A stretch of DNA of 64,000 bases from contig DATCMB010000009.1 of NCBI GenBank assembly GCA_036563615.1, forward strand, positions 186,001 to 250,000. Reading direction: 5' to 3'. A program made the translations under genes and the position numbers. This DNA is from Candidatus Binatia bacterium. Its GTDB lineage: Bacteria; Desulfobacterota; Binatia; UBA12015. Under the pieces are notes generated by a model. That model was not told the DNA's origin, made no database searches, and was given only the letters and a program-made list of their open reading frames with translations. Position 1 is the first letter of the stretch, and the number at the start of each line of letters is the position of its first letter. Positions 55,690-64,000 of this stretch are shown piece after piece.

Positions 55690-57186
55690 ATGGCAACGAA
55701 GGTGCTGCTGGTCCATCCGAGCCCGCTGTTGTTCTCGGAGATCTACCTGCGGCTGGAACCTCTGGGACTGGAGTGCGTCGCGAGCGCGCTCGCGAGCGCG
55801 GGCTGCGACGTCCGGCTCGTCGACCTGCAGACCTCCACGCACGAAGAGCTGCGCGCCGAGCTGCGCTCCTTCCGACCCGACGCGGTCGGCTTCTCGGTGA
55901 ACTACCTCGCCAACGTGCCGGAGGTGATCGACCTCGCGATCGAGACCAAGAAGCTGCTGCCCGACGCGTGCGTCTTCGCCGGCGGGCACAGCGCGTCGTT
56001 CATCGCGGAGGAGATGCTGGCGCACGCGAACGGCGCGCTCGACTGCGTCGTGCGCGGCGAAGGTGAGGGCGTCGCGCCGCTCGTGGTCGAGACCTTCGGG
56101 CGCGGCGGCGACCTGCTCACCATCCCCGGCGTCGTCACCGCGGCGGGTCGCGGACCCGAGCCGCAGCTGCTGCGCAACCCCGAGAAGCACCTGCCGCTGC
56201 GCCGCGCGCTGCGCCGTCGTCGCAAGTACTTCATCGGCGAGCTCGACCCGTGCGCGTCGGTCGAGCTGACGCGCGGCTGCCCGTGGGACTGCAACTTCTG
56301 CAGCGCCTGGACCTTCTACGGCCGCAGCTACCGCAAGTTCACCCCCGAGGCCGCGGGCGAGGATCTCGCGAGCATCGCCGAGCCGAACGTCTTCATCGTC
56401 GACGACGTCGCCTTCATCCGTCCCGAGCACGGCATGGCGATCGCGGACGAGGTCGAGCGGCGCGGCATCAAGAAGCGCTACTACCTCGAGACCCGCGCCG
56501 ACGTCCTGCTGCGCAACCGCGAGGTGTTCGAGCGCTGGACCCGTCTCGGCCTGCGCTACATGTTCCTCGGCATCGAGGCGATCGACGAGGACGGCCTCAA
56601 GCGCTTCCGCAAGCGCGTCGTGCTGAACGACAACGAGCGCGCGCTCGAGGTGGCGCGCGCGCTCGGGCTCGTCGTCGCGGTGAACATCATCGCCGACCCG
56701 AGCTGGGACCGCCGGCGCTTCGAGATCGTCCGCCAGTGGGCGCTCGAGGTGCCGGAGATCGTGCACTTGACGATCGCGACGCCGTACCCCGGCACGGAGA
56801 TCTGGCACACGGAGTCGCGTCAGCTCACGACGCGCGACTACCGCCTGTTCGACGTCCAGCACGCGGTGCTGCCGACGACGCTGCCGCTCGAGGAGTTCTA
56901 CGGCGAGATCGTCAAGACCCAGCAGGTGCTCGCGCGCAAGCACATGGGCTGGCGCGCCGCGTACGACGTGCTCGGCATCACGACGCGTCTCCTGCTGCGC
57001 GGGCAGACGAACTTCTTCCGCATGCTGTTCAAGTTCTCGAGCGTGTACAGCGTCGAGCGCCTGCTCGCCGACCACCAGAAGCCGGTGCGGTACTCGATCG
57101 GTCTGCCGAGCGCGCGCCTCGAGAGCGGGCAGCGCCCGCGTCCGAGCACGCTCTACGTGCACCAGCCGGCCGCCGCGGCGATGTGA
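55690..57186 (+). CDS. hpnR: Hopanoid C-3 methylase HpnR (B12-binding radical SAM)
   Basis: A 498-residue enzyme that methylates hopanoids at C-3 using cobalamin and SAM. The N-terminal B12-type domain opens with VLLVHPSPLLFSEIYLRLEP and has FRPDAVGFSVNYLANVPEVIDLA. The radical-SAM cluster is TRGCPWDCNFCSAW (Cys197, 201, 204), followed by YGRSYRKFTPEAA and EPNVFIVDDVAFIRPEHG. These phrases and the overall length match HpnR closely from memory. No other hopanoid gene (shc, hpnH and others) is in the window, so it stands apart from a main hpn cluster. 3-methylhopanoids are linked to late stationary-phase survival. GGGGAGGGGAG precedes the ATG. Confidence 0.85.
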   Translation: MATKVLLVHPSPLLFSEIYLRLEPLGLECVASALASAGCDVRLVDLQTSTHEELRAELRSFRPDAVGFSVNYLANVPEVIDLAIETKKLLPDACVFAGGHSASFIAEEMLAHANGALDCVVRGEGEGVAPLVVETFGRGGDLLTIPGVVTAAGRGPEPQLLRNPEKHLPLRRALRRRRKYFIGELDPCASVELTRGCPWDCNFCSAWTFYGRSYRKFTPEAAGEDLASIAEPNVFIVDDVAFIRPEHGMAIADEVERRGIKKRYYLETRADVLLRNREVFERWTRLGLRYMFLGIEAIDEDGLKRFRKRVVLNDNERALEVARALGLVVAVNIIADPSWDRRRFEIVRQWALEVPEIVHLTIATPYPGTEIWHTESRQLTTRDYRLFDVQHAVLPTTLPLEEFYGEIVKTQQVLARKHMGWRAAYDVLGITTRLLLRGQTNFFRMLFKFSSVYSVERLLADHQKPVRYSIGLPSARLESGQRPRPSTLYVHQPAAAAM

Positions 57187-57239
57187 GACAAATCTCTTGA
57201 CATGAGACAGTGGTCTCATTACGGGTGGTGCGTCTCACA
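57182..57239. promoter_or_regulatory. Concentric dyad operator over a TTGACA promoter element
   Basis: Outer arms TGTGAGAC (57182-57189) and GTCTCACA (57232-57239) and the inner perfect palindrome ATGAGAC-AGTG-GTCTCAT (57202-57219) share one centre at 57210.5. A consensus -35 TTGACA sits at 57197-57202; the -10 is weak (TACGGG at 57220). The left outer arm overlaps the hpnR stop. The downstream TetR protein is the obvious candidate binder, giving autoregulation of the NTF2-like/TetR pair. Confidence 0.7.
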
Positions 57240-57253
57240 ACCCAGGAGGACGC

Positions 57254-57676
57254 ATGGCGCCGACCCGTGATGAGATGAACCGCATGCTCGACGAGCACTT
57301 CGGCTACGAGGCGCGCGACGACGTCGCCGGCGTGCTGGCGACCCTCGCGCCCGACGTCGAGCACGACGTGGTCGGCTGGCCGACCGGACCGGTGCACGGC
57401 CCGGCGGGCGCGCGCCCGTTCTACGAGGCGCTGTTCCGCGACCTCGCGGACGGTCGGGTGACGCCGCTTCGCCGCCTCTACGGCGACGGCTTCATCGTCG
57501 ACGAGTCGCTCTGGCGCGGGCGCGCGGTCGGGCGTCCGTTCGGCTGCGAGGGCGGCGGCCGTCCGCTCGAGTTCCGCCTGCTGCACGTGCTCGAGTTCGG
57601 CGACGACGCACGCATCACGCGCGAGCAGGTGTGGGTCGACCTCGCGGCGATCCAGCAGCAGCTCCAGGCGGCCTGA
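57254..57676 (+). CDS. NTF2-like (SnoaL-type) protein
   Basis: A 140-residue cone-shaped NTF2-fold protein: DEMNRMLDEHFGYEARDDVAGVLATLAPDVEHDVVGWP, a GPAGARPFYEALF helix, and the closing strands RLLHVLEFGDDARITREQVWVDLAAI. Such proteins bind or transform small hydrophobic molecules (cyclases, isomerases, hydratases). GGAGG precedes the ATG by about 5 bases. It lies 8 bases upstream of the TetR gene and behind its presumed operator, so it probably handles the TetR ligand. Confidence 0.8.
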   Translation: MAPTRDEMNRMLDEHFGYEARDDVAGVLATLAPDVEHDVVGWPTGPVHGPAGARPFYEALFRDLADGRVTPLRRLYGDGFIVDESLWRGRAVGRPFGCEGGGRPLEFRLLHVLEFGDDARITREQVWVDLAAIQQQLQAA

Positions 57677-57684
57677 GCGCAGCG

Positions 57685-58449
57685 ATGGCGACGCGCGGCG
57701 AGAACCAGCGCTACCGCACGCGCAAGGACCTGCTCGAGGCGGCGGCCCGTCTGCTGCGCGAAGGGCGCACGCCGAGCGTCGCGGAGGTCGCGGACGCGGC
57801 GCGCATCTCGCGCGCGACCGCGTACCGCTACTTCCCGAGCCGCGAGGCGCTGCTCGCCGAGGCGCCGCTCGACGGCGAGCAGCCGACGCCGGAGTCGCTG
57901 TTCGCGGACGACCCGAGCACGGACCCGATCGAGCGCCTCGACCGCGCCGAGGCGGCGATGCACCGCGTGACCTTCGCCAACCCGACGCAGTACCGCTTGA
58001 TGCTCGCGCGGCTGCTCGCGGCCGACGACGGCGCCGAGCGCGGCGTGCGGGATCGCGCGGATGGTGAGGCGAGCGACGGCGCGGGCGACGGCCCGCCGCG
58101 GCGCCAGAATCGCCGCACGGCGCTGATCGACGCGGCGCTCGCCCCGGCGCGCGACCGCTTCGACCGTGCGACCTACGCGAAGCTGCGCGCCGCGCTCGCG
58201 CTGATCTTCGGCACCGAGTCGATGATCGTCTTCCGCGACGTACTGCGGCTCGACGAGCGCACCGCGCGCTCCGTCAAGCAATGGGCGATCAGGGCGCTGG
58301 TGAATGCCGCGCTCGCCGAGTCGCGCGGCGCGGAGACGCGTCGTGCGGACGCGCGCGCTACGGAAACACGCGCCACGGAAGCGCGCGGCGCGGCGACGTC
58401 GCGGCCGGCGGGGACGGCGAAGCGCGCGCGCTCCGGCGCGCACGCCTGA
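57685..58449 (+). CDS. TetR-family transcriptional regulator with low-complexity tail
   Basis: A 254-residue regulator. HTH at about 8-55 (RTRKDLLEAAARLLREGRTPSVAEVADAARISRATAYRYF), then the ligand-binding helices to about 215. The last 45 residues are Arg/Ala/Thr/Glu-rich with near-repeats (RATETRATEARGA), disordered and probably slippage-derived. It should bind the dyad operator 450 bases upstream and control itself and the NTF2-like gene. ATG at 57685. Confidence 0.87.
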   Translation: MATRGENQRYRTRKDLLEAAARLLREGRTPSVAEVADAARISRATAYRYFPSREALLAEAPLDGEQPTPESLFADDPSTDPIERLDRAEAAMHRVTFANPTQYRLMLARLLAADDGAERGVRDRADGEASDGAGDGPPRRQNRRTALIDAALAPARDRFDRATYAKLRAALALIFGTESMIVFRDVLRLDERTARSVKQWAIRALVNAALAESRGAETRRADARATETRATEARGAATSRPAGTAKRARSGAHA

Positions 58450-58458
58450 GCGCGCGCG

Positions 58459-60183
58459 TCAGGCCTGCAGCCGACGCAGCGCGCGCAGGCCGACGCGGCG
58501 CGCGCCGACGAACGTCGCGGCGAGCACCGCGGCCGTCACGCCGAACAGCACCGCGACGATCGTCGCGTGCATCGGGCCGAAGGGCAGCGACGCCTTCGAG
58601 CGCCAGAACAGACGCGACACCGGCCAGGCTTCGAGAGCGACGATCAGCGCGATGAAGCCGAGGCAGGTGACCATGTAGACGATCGCGCCGAAGCCGGTCG
58701 CGATGTGGGCCGCGTTCTGCGTGTCGAGCCGCGGGTAGAGCGCACCGAACGCGAGGCCGAGGCTCACGACCACCGCGATCAGCGGCAGCATGGTGGCGAC
58801 GAAGATCAACGTGAGGCCGCGCGGCACCTCGAGCAGGTGGTTCGTGATCCCGACCAGCGCGAGCCCGAAGACGACGAGTGGCACGTAGCCGATCCAGAAC
58901 TTGCTCCACCAGAGCTTCTCGAGCGACACCGGCGCCGTGCGCAGGATCCACCACGAGCGCCCCTCGAGGCTCACCATCGGGTAGACGAAGCGCACCGCGA
59001 CGGCGGTGGTGACGAACGCCGCGAGCCCGAGGTTGCACAGCGCCGCGACGTCGCGCACCACCGTGGCGAGCGGCGTGCCGTCGCCGATCGGCAGCGCGGT
59101 GAAATTGTAGACGTAGATCACGACCAGGACGAGCAGCAGGATGAGCTGCGACCACTGGCTCGCGTCGCGCAGGAAGACGGTCACGTCCTTGACCAGCAGC
59201 AGACCCGGCGTCCCCGGCAGCGGGCGCGCGAGCGCGCGCAGCACGCGCGACAGCGTGCGCTCGCCGGCGGCGCCGTGCATGCGCCCCTGCTGCGCCGCCG
59301 ACCACGCCTTCAGGTACACGCGCTCGACCAGCGCCGCGCTGAGGACGAACAGCATCGCCCCGGTGCTCGCCAGCATCCCGAGGTAGAACAGCGGCTCGCC
59401 CGCCTCGACGCGCAGCAGCGGGATCAGCACGTTCGCCGCCCACGTCGTCGGCAGGTACGGCGACGGATCGTCGAGGCCGACGAGGAACGCCGTGAAGCCG
59501 ACGAGGCCCGTCGGATCCGCGAGCCGCTCGGGCCGCAGCAGACGCGCGCCGAGGAACGCGAGACCGATCAGGAGACCGACGCCGACCAGCATCGCGTCGC
59601 GCGCGCGGCGCGCCGGGAAGATCAGCACGAGGCACGTCGTCACGATCACGCCGATCGCCGCCGGGATGACGAGGAACGGCAGCATCATCGCGACCGCGCC
59701 GAGGTAGAACTGCGCCCCCGCGCGGTAGACGACGCCGTAGGCGAGGAACGCCGGCAGGCCGAAGAGCAGCACCATCCACGACGACGAGATCAGCGTCTCG
59801 ACGAAGCGCGCGTGGTGCAGGCGACGGTAGCTCACCGGTGCCGCGAGCAGCAGCGTCACCTCGTCGGCAAGATAAAAGGTCGTCAGCGCCGCGACCGTGT
59901 TGCTGATGAGCAGGATCACGAAGAAGCTCATCAGCAGCAGCGACAGAAGACGCTGCGTCAGCAGCGGGCCGAAGTCGCCGATCGTGTTGAAGTAGTAGAG
60001 GACGCGGACGAAGAAGAGGAAGCAGACCACCCAGAACGCGGCCGTCAGCAGCGACAGCACGATCGGGCGGACGATGCCGCGCTTGAGCCCGTTGCGGGTC
60101 GCGAGCCAGCGCGGCGCGAGCATGCCGCGCAGCGCTGGCGCGGGCAGGGCGGTCGTCGACGCAGCCACGGCCTCGCCCGCCAT
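58459..60183 (-). CDS. ABC exporter permease (multi-span)
   Basis: A 574-residue permease with about 14 hydrophobic segments and no ATPase motif. LLISNTVAALTTFYLADEVTLLLAAPVSYRRLHHARF is typical of the putative-ABC-exporter permeases, and the second half repeats the layout (LVKDVTVFLRDASQWSQLILLLVLVVIYVYNF). The ATG shares one base with the stop of the ATPase gene (TGATG, 60181-60185). It works with the adjacent ATPase; the exported substrate is unknown. Confidence 0.87.
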   Translation of the reverse strand: MAGEAVAASTTALPAPALRGMLAPRWLATRNGLKRGIVRPIVLSLLTAAFWVVCFLFFVRVLYYFNTIGDFGPLLTQRLLSLLLMSFFVILLISNTVAALTTFYLADEVTLLLAAPVSYRRLHHARFVETLISSSWMVLLFGLPAFLAYGVVYRAGAQFYLGAVAMMLPFLVIPAAIGVIVTTCLVLIFPARRARDAMLVGVGLLIGLAFLGARLLRPERLADPTGLVGFTAFLVGLDDPSPYLPTTWAANVLIPLLRVEAGEPLFYLGMLASTGAMLFVLSAALVERVYLKAWSAAQQGRMHGAAGERTLSRVLRALARPLPGTPGLLLVKDVTVFLRDASQWSQLILLLVLVVIYVYNFTALPIGDGTPLATVVRDVAALCNLGLAAFVTTAVAVRFVYPMVSLEGRSWWILRTAPVSLEKLWWSKFWIGYVPLVVFGLALVGITNHLLEVPRGLTLIFVATMLPLIAVVVSLGLAFGALYPRLDTQNAAHIATGFGAIVYMVTCLGFIALIVALEAWPVSRLFWRSKASLPFGPMHATIVAVLFGVTAAVLAATFVGARRVGLRALRRLQA

Positions 60184-60953
60184 CACCACGAGCCCTCGGT
60201 CGCGCCGATCAGCTGCAGGAACACCATCTCGAGCGTCGCGCCGCCGTTCATGTCGCGCAGCCGGTGCGCGGCCGGCATCGACGCCGCGCGCTCGCGCAGC
60301 TCGGCGAGGTTGCCGAGCGCGACCAGCCGCCCGCGGTCGAGCACGCCGATCCGGTCGCAGAGCTCTTCGGCGACCGTCAAGCTGTGGGTCGAGAGAAAGA
60401 TCGTCGCGCCCTCGGCGGCGAGCTTCGCGAGCAGGCGACGGAAATCGAGCGCGCCCTGCGGGTCGAGGCCGACCATCGGCTCGTCGAGCACCAGAATGCG
60501 CGGACGGTGCAAGAGGGCCGCGGCGAGCGCGAGGCGCTGCTTCATGCCGTGCGAGTACGTCTCGACGAGCTCGCCCGCGCGCTCGGTGAGCGCGAAGTCC
60601 TCGAGCAGCTTCTCTGCGCGAAGGTCGCGCTCGCGCTCGGGCACGCCGTAGAGCCCGCCCACGAAGCGCAGGAACTCGTAGCCGGTGAGCTTGTCGTAGA
60701 GGTACGGATGGTCGGGCAGGTAGCCGGTGATCGCCTTCGCGCGCTCGGGCTCGCGGCGGATGTCGTGGCCGCCGAGCAGCACCGTGCCCGCGCTCGGCTC
60801 GAGGAGCCCCATCATCATGCGGATCGTGGTCGTCTTGCCGGCGCCGTTGCGGCCGATGAAGCCGAACACGCAGCCCTCTTCGATCGTCAGCTCGAGCTCG
60901 TCGACCGCCGTCAACGGCCCGTAGGTCTTCTTCAGCTTGCGGAACTCGATCAC
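60183..60953 (-). CDS. ABC transporter ATP-binding protein
   Basis: A 256-residue ATPase: Walker A GRNGAGKTT (about residue 38), Q-loop replaced by the TGYLPDHPYLYDKLTGYEFL form seen in CcmA/NatA-like exporters, signature YSHGMKQRL, Walker B ILVLDEP, and switch His in STHS. The GTG at 60953 shares GTGA with the transglutaminase stop (60950-60953). Middle gene of a three-gene export operon. Confidence 0.93.
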   Translation of the reverse strand: MIEFRKLKKTYGPLTAVDELELTIEEGCVFGFIGRNGAGKTTTIRMMMGLLEPSAGTVLLGGHDIRREPERAKAITGYLPDHPYLYDKLTGYEFLRFVGGLYGVPERERDLRAEKLLEDFALTERAGELVETYSHGMKQRLALAAALLHRPRILVLDEPMVGLDPQGALDFRRLLAKLAAEGATIFLSTHSLTVAEELCDRIGVLDRGRLVALGNLAELRERAASMPAAHRLRDMNGGATLEMVFLQLIGATEGSW

Positions 60954-62452
60954 GACCTGCTCCCCTCCGCCGCGAGCTCCAGCTGCCCGATCACCTCGGC
61001 GAGCGCGAGGTGGCGCTCGGGTCCCCCTTCCAGCAGCTTGACGTGCGTCGCGTCGGCCGGCAGCTGCCCGAACACCGCGTCGGCGCTCACCCAGCCGCCG
61101 AGCCAGAGCTCGCTCCACGCGTGATAGTAGAACCCGTCCTGGTCCGGCTCGCCGCCCACGCCGAACGGGCTGTAGACCGCGCCGGCGACGACGCGCGCCG
61201 GAATGCCGATCGCGCGCGCGAGCGCCGTCAAGAGCACGGCGTGCTCGTTGCAGTCGCCGCGCAGCACCTTCGCGACCTCGCGCGCGCTCGGCACGGTCAG
61301 GCTCGGCTCCTTGGCGACGTTCTCGTGTACCCAGTCGACGAGCTTTCTCGCCGCGGCGACCGGCTCCGTCTCGTCGCCGACGATGTTGCGCGCGAGGCTG
61401 ACGATCGCCGGGTCGTCGGATTCGACGAACGGCGACGGATCGGTGTACGCGGCGATCTCGATCTGGTCCGATCCTGCGGGCGGTAGCCCGGGCGCCATCG
61501 CGCTCGGCACGCTCTCGCGCGTGATGCGCAGCAGGTCGGCCTCGACGCGCTGGCGCGGCGGATCGTCGGGGACGAGCTTCGCGGCGTTGCCCTTCATGCG
61601 CAGCACGAGAAAGTCCGCCTCGCGCGGATCCGCGATCCGTCCCTGCGTCGGAATCCGTGTCTTGACGACGAGGTCGATCGGCGCATCGGCGTCGATGCCG
61701 GAGAGCGCGTCGTCACGCGACGCCGCGCGCTCGAGCGTGAAGCCGAGCGTCGCCTCCTCGCGCAGCACCGAGCCGTCCGGCGCGAGCCAGGCGCGCGCCG
61801 CGATCCCCTGGTGCTTCTCGCTGATGCGCAGCGCCTCGACCGGACCGTCGGGTCCGCGCAGCGTCTCGCGTCCCTCGACGACGAGCGTGATCGGCTCGTT
61901 GCGCATGGTCAGCGGGCTGAACACCGACGCGGTGAAGCTCGTGCCGTCGGGTGCGTTGGCGCGCACGAGGCGCGGCCGCAGCGTGCTCGGCAGGTGGATC
62001 GGCTCGGCGAGCGGCACCTCGAGCGAGCTCTCGCTGCCCGTCGGGCCGTAGCGCACCTTGAGGACGTCGTCCTCGACCGTGCCGCTCGCAGCGAAGCTCG
62101 CGGCCGGCGAGATCAGACCGAAGCGAAAGCTGCGCAGCGCGAACGCGTCGTCGGTCTCCGCGGCCATCGTCGTCTGCAGGTGCTGCAGCGTGCCGAGCAT
62201 CGCGAGCTTGAAGCTCGAGTCCTCGCCGAGCGCCCAGCCGCCGTCGGTGCGCGCGACGACGCGGTGCGAGTAGCCGATCTTCTGCCCGCCCTGGAAGACG
62301 CTGAACCACTCCTCGCGCTCGAGGCTCGCGCCGTCGGGCAGCGCGGCGAGCGGGGCGAGCGATGCCGTCTGCTGCGGCGCTTGCTTGTGCACCAGCCAGG
62401 CGACCATCCCGACCCACACGACGACGACGGCGACGGTCACCAGATGCTTCAC
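60950..62452 (-). CDS. Membrane-anchored transglutaminase-like protein
   Basis: 500 residues. An N-terminal anchor (1-23) is followed by an outward beta domain (about 45-330) with WFSVFQGGQKIGYSHRVVART, then a transglutaminase/papain-fold domain: Cys in VLRGDCNEHAVLLTALARAIGIPARVV, His in YYHAWSELWLGG and Asp in WVSADAVFGQ. The triad is complete, so it may act as a protease or peptide-linking enzyme in the periplasm. It opens the operon with the ABC ATPase and permease; processing or sensing the exported product is a fair guess. Confidence 0.87.
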   Translation of the reverse strand: MKHLVTVAVVVVWVGMVAWLVHKQAPQQTASLAPLAALPDGASLEREEWFSVFQGGQKIGYSHRVVARTDGGWALGEDSSFKLAMLGTLQHLQTTMAAETDDAFALRSFRFGLISPAASFAASGTVEDDVLKVRYGPTGSESSLEVPLAEPIHLPSTLRPRLVRANAPDGTSFTASVFSPLTMRNEPITLVVEGRETLRGPDGPVEALRISEKHQGIAARAWLAPDGSVLREEATLGFTLERAASRDDALSGIDADAPIDLVVKTRIPTQGRIADPREADFLVLRMKGNAAKLVPDDPPRQRVEADLLRITRESVPSAMAPGLPPAGSDQIEIAAYTDPSPFVESDDPAIVSLARNIVGDETEPVAAARKLVDWVHENVAKEPSLTVPSAREVAKVLRGDCNEHAVLLTALARAIGIPARVVAGAVYSPFGVGGEPDQDGFYYHAWSELWLGGWVSADAVFGQLPADATHVKLLEGGPERHLALAEVIGQLELAAEGSRS

Positions 62453-62577
62453 GCGCGCGCTTCCTTCGGACGATCTGAGACGATGACGGTATCGGCAGAT
62501 TCACGCAATTCCTTCGCCGCAGCGGCGCGGCGGTCGAGCGGCCGGCGTCGCGCGCGCGTTCGTGCAGAGCCGACACG

Positions 62578-63585
62578 TCACGCCGCGCACACGAAGTCGA
62601 CGAGCTCGCGAAAGCCCCAGCCGCGCAGCGCCTCGCGGATCTGCCCGCGCGCCTCGGCGCCCGCGACCGAGGCGACGATCCGGCGCGGCGCGAGCGCGGG
62701 CAGCGCGTCGGGCGGGACGACCGGCGCGCCGTGGATCGTCTGGCCGAGCCGCCCGGGGTGCAGCTCGACGACGTGCGACGGCCGCTTGCCGTGCGCGAGC
62801 AGCGCGCGGCGCAGCGCACGGCCGGTGTGGCCGTAGCCCCAGAGGACGTAGGTGTCGACGTCGGCGAGGAAGCTCGAGGCGAGGAAGCTCGCCTTGAGCA
62901 GCGTGAAGCGCTCGATGCGGTAGGCGTCGGCGGTGTGCGTCAAGCGTCGACCGTGCTCGCGCCAGCAGACCAGACGACGCGGCACCACGCCGACCTCGTG
63001 CCCCGCGGCGAGGAGCCGCAGCACGAGGTCGTAGTCCTCCGGCCAGCCGAGGTCGCGGTAGCCGAACGCGCGCAGCACCTCGCTGCGGACGAAGAGCGTC
63101 GGGTGCGCGACCGGCGACTCGACGAGCGCGTCGGCGCGCACCTGCGCGGCGCTCGTGAGCGAGTTGAGCCAGCGCTCGTACGCCCGCAGCCCGGGCCCGA
63201 GCGCGCTGCGCGGAAAGACTCGTACGTGACAGCCGACCGCGGCGAGCCGAGGCGCGCGCTCGAGCGCCGCGAGCTGTGCCGCGAGACGCTCGCGGTGCAT
63301 GACGTCGTCCGCGTCCATGCGCGCGACGAACTTTCCTCGGCAGTGCGGGAGGGCGTCGTTCAGCGTCGCGACCAGACCGCGGTGCGGGAACGACAGCACG
63401 CGAAAGCGCGGGTCGCGCGCCGCTGCCTCGCGCGCCAGCGCGAGCGTCGCGTCGCGCGAGCCGTCGTCCGCGATCACGCACTCCCAGCGCTGCTCGGTCT
63501 GCCGCGCGATGCTGCGCAGGCACGCGGGCAGGGTGCCTGCGGCGTCGTAGGCCGGCAGCAGGATCGAGATCAGCGGTGCGGACAC
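62578..63585 (-). CDS. Family 2 glycosyltransferase
   Basis: A 335-residue GT-A transferase. ISILLPAYDAAGTLPACLRSI opens the fold, VIADDGSRDATLALA binds the nucleotide, the D-x-D motif is RMDADDVMHRERL, and WPEDYDLVLRLLAAGHEVG carries the acceptor-side ED. The last 100 residues form a separate small domain (VDTYVLWGYGHTGRALRRALL and on) with a Rossmann-like look, unusual for simple GT2 enzymes. The GTG at 63585 has GGGAG 7 bases upstream. It likely acts in surface polysaccharide synthesis. Confidence 0.88.
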   Translation of the reverse strand: MSAPLISILLPAYDAAGTLPACLRSIARQTEQRWECVIADDGSRDATLALAREAAARDPRFRVLSFPHRGLVATLNDALPHCRGKFVARMDADDVMHRERLAAQLAALERAPRLAAVGCHVRVFPRSALGPGLRAYERWLNSLTSAAQVRADALVESPVAHPTLFVRSEVLRAFGYRDLGWPEDYDLVLRLLAAGHEVGVVPRRLVCWREHGRRLTHTADAYRIERFTLLKASFLASSFLADVDTYVLWGYGHTGRALRRALLAHGKRPSHVVELHPGRLGQTIHGAPVVPPDALPALAPRRIVASVAGAEARGQIREALRGWGFRELVDFVCAA

Positions 63586-63719
63586 CGTCGACTCCCGGAG
63601 CGCATCCCTGCGGACGTCGCACACGCGCGCCGCGCACGCACGTCGCGAGCGACCCACGCACGCCGCCACGCGCGCGACGGGCGTTTGTCGCCGGCCCGGC
63701 GATGCGCGAGCATGGCGCA

Positions 63720-64000
63720 ATGTCGCTGCGCCAGGTCCTTCGTTTCGACGCCGTGCGGGTCGCGAGCGACGACCCGTCGGGCGCCGCGCGCGCGTACGCG
63801 CAGCTGCTCGGCGTCGCACCCCGGAACACGGCCGACGGCGTAAGCCGCTTCGCGCTCACCCGCGGCGCGGTCGAGATCGTCGCCGGCGCGCCGGGCGCGC
63901 TGGCGCTGCGCTTCGCGATCGCGCGCCCCGACGAGCAGGCGCTCGCCGCCGCGCGCCGCGTCCGCTTCCACGGCCTCGACGTCGCGACCGACGCGCCGCT
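63720..64000 (+). CDS. VOC-fold (glyoxalase-like) protein, 5' part
   Basis: The first 93 residues, open to the window edge. MSLRQVLRFDAVRVASDDP, then AYAQLLGVAPR, fits the first beta-alpha-beta unit of the vicinal-oxygen-chelate fold, and GAVEIVAGAPGALALRFAIA the next strands. Metal ligands are not evident, so function is open. The ATG at 63720 is the best start; the strong Gly/Ala/Arg bias and short length keep confidence moderate. Confidence 0.55.
   Translation, partial: MSLRQVLRFDAVRVASDDPSGAARAYAQLLGVAPRNTADGVSRFALTRGAVEIVAGAPGALALRFAIARPDEQALAAARRVRFHGLDVATDAP

Overview
The window is about 70% GC by eye, is densely packed with protein genes on both strands, and has no rRNA, tRNA, CRISPR array, transposase or prophage module that I can see. 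The gene types suggest an aerobic, high-GC, uncultured soil or water bacterium: a hopanoid C-3 methylase (HpnR), four flavin-dependent luciferase-like oxidoreductases, several short-chain dehydrogenases, a TauD-type dioxygenase, a membrane desaturase with its own reductase, and many lipoproteins. My best guess is a Binatota (Desulfobacterota-like) lineage. That is inference from the gene mix; no marker gene in the window settles it.

Layout. 1-5.9 kb: end of an alpha-L-fucosidase gene, a small receiver protein, then a DNA-repair-flavoured group (PolX-like protein with an intact PHP domain but a broken polymerase site, a DUF72 protein, and a LigD that has phosphoesterase and polymerase domains but no ligase). 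5.9-12.1 kb: a DUF2142 membrane protein, a 932-residue protein of unknown family whose ribosome binding site can pair with an upstream complement, and rmuC. 12.3-17.9 kb: three genes joined by 4-base overlaps (GH63-like glucosidase, lipase-like lipoprotein, DUF4105 membrane protein). 18-25.4 kb: small exported proteins, a DUF4142 protein, two SDRs, an alpha/beta hydrolase, a flavin oxidoreductase and a TetR regulator. 25.37-25.79 kb is a scar holding pieces of three unrelated genes. 25.8-31 kb: a membrane-anchored unknown protein, a GluR0-type glutamate-gated channel, an exported methyltransferase and a Tat-type amidohydrolase.

31-38 kb is the best-defined regulon: a TetR repressor gene and a divergent four-gene run (ferredoxin reductase, fatty acid desaturase, P-loop ATPase fused to a cyclase-like domain, epoxide hydrolase). 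The gap between them carries three copies of TACG-N4-CGTA at an exact 15-base period, laid over a good promoter. 38-55.6 kb: membrane glycosyltransferase, Tat-lipoprotein MsrB, DUF4126, TauD dioxygenase, PI-PLC-like secreted protein, MATE exporter, a plus-strand block of three flavin oxidoreductases with a 2OG oxygenase and an APH-type kinase, a sulfatase-like membrane protein, and two tandem paralogous small secreted proteins. 55.6-64 kb: hpnR, an NTF2-like/TetR pair behind a concentric dyad operator, a transglutaminase-ATPase-permease export operon, a GT2 glycosyltransferase and the start of a VOC-fold protein.

The most unusual signal is not a gene. The 9-mer TGCTTGACG (reverse complement CGTCAAGCA) and its core CTTGACG recur on both strands, in several reading frames and between convergent genes, far above what base composition predicts. 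That pattern resembles a DNA uptake sequence or another genome-wide DNA signal. Only one stretch longer than 300 bases lacks an intact gene (25371-25786, the scar).
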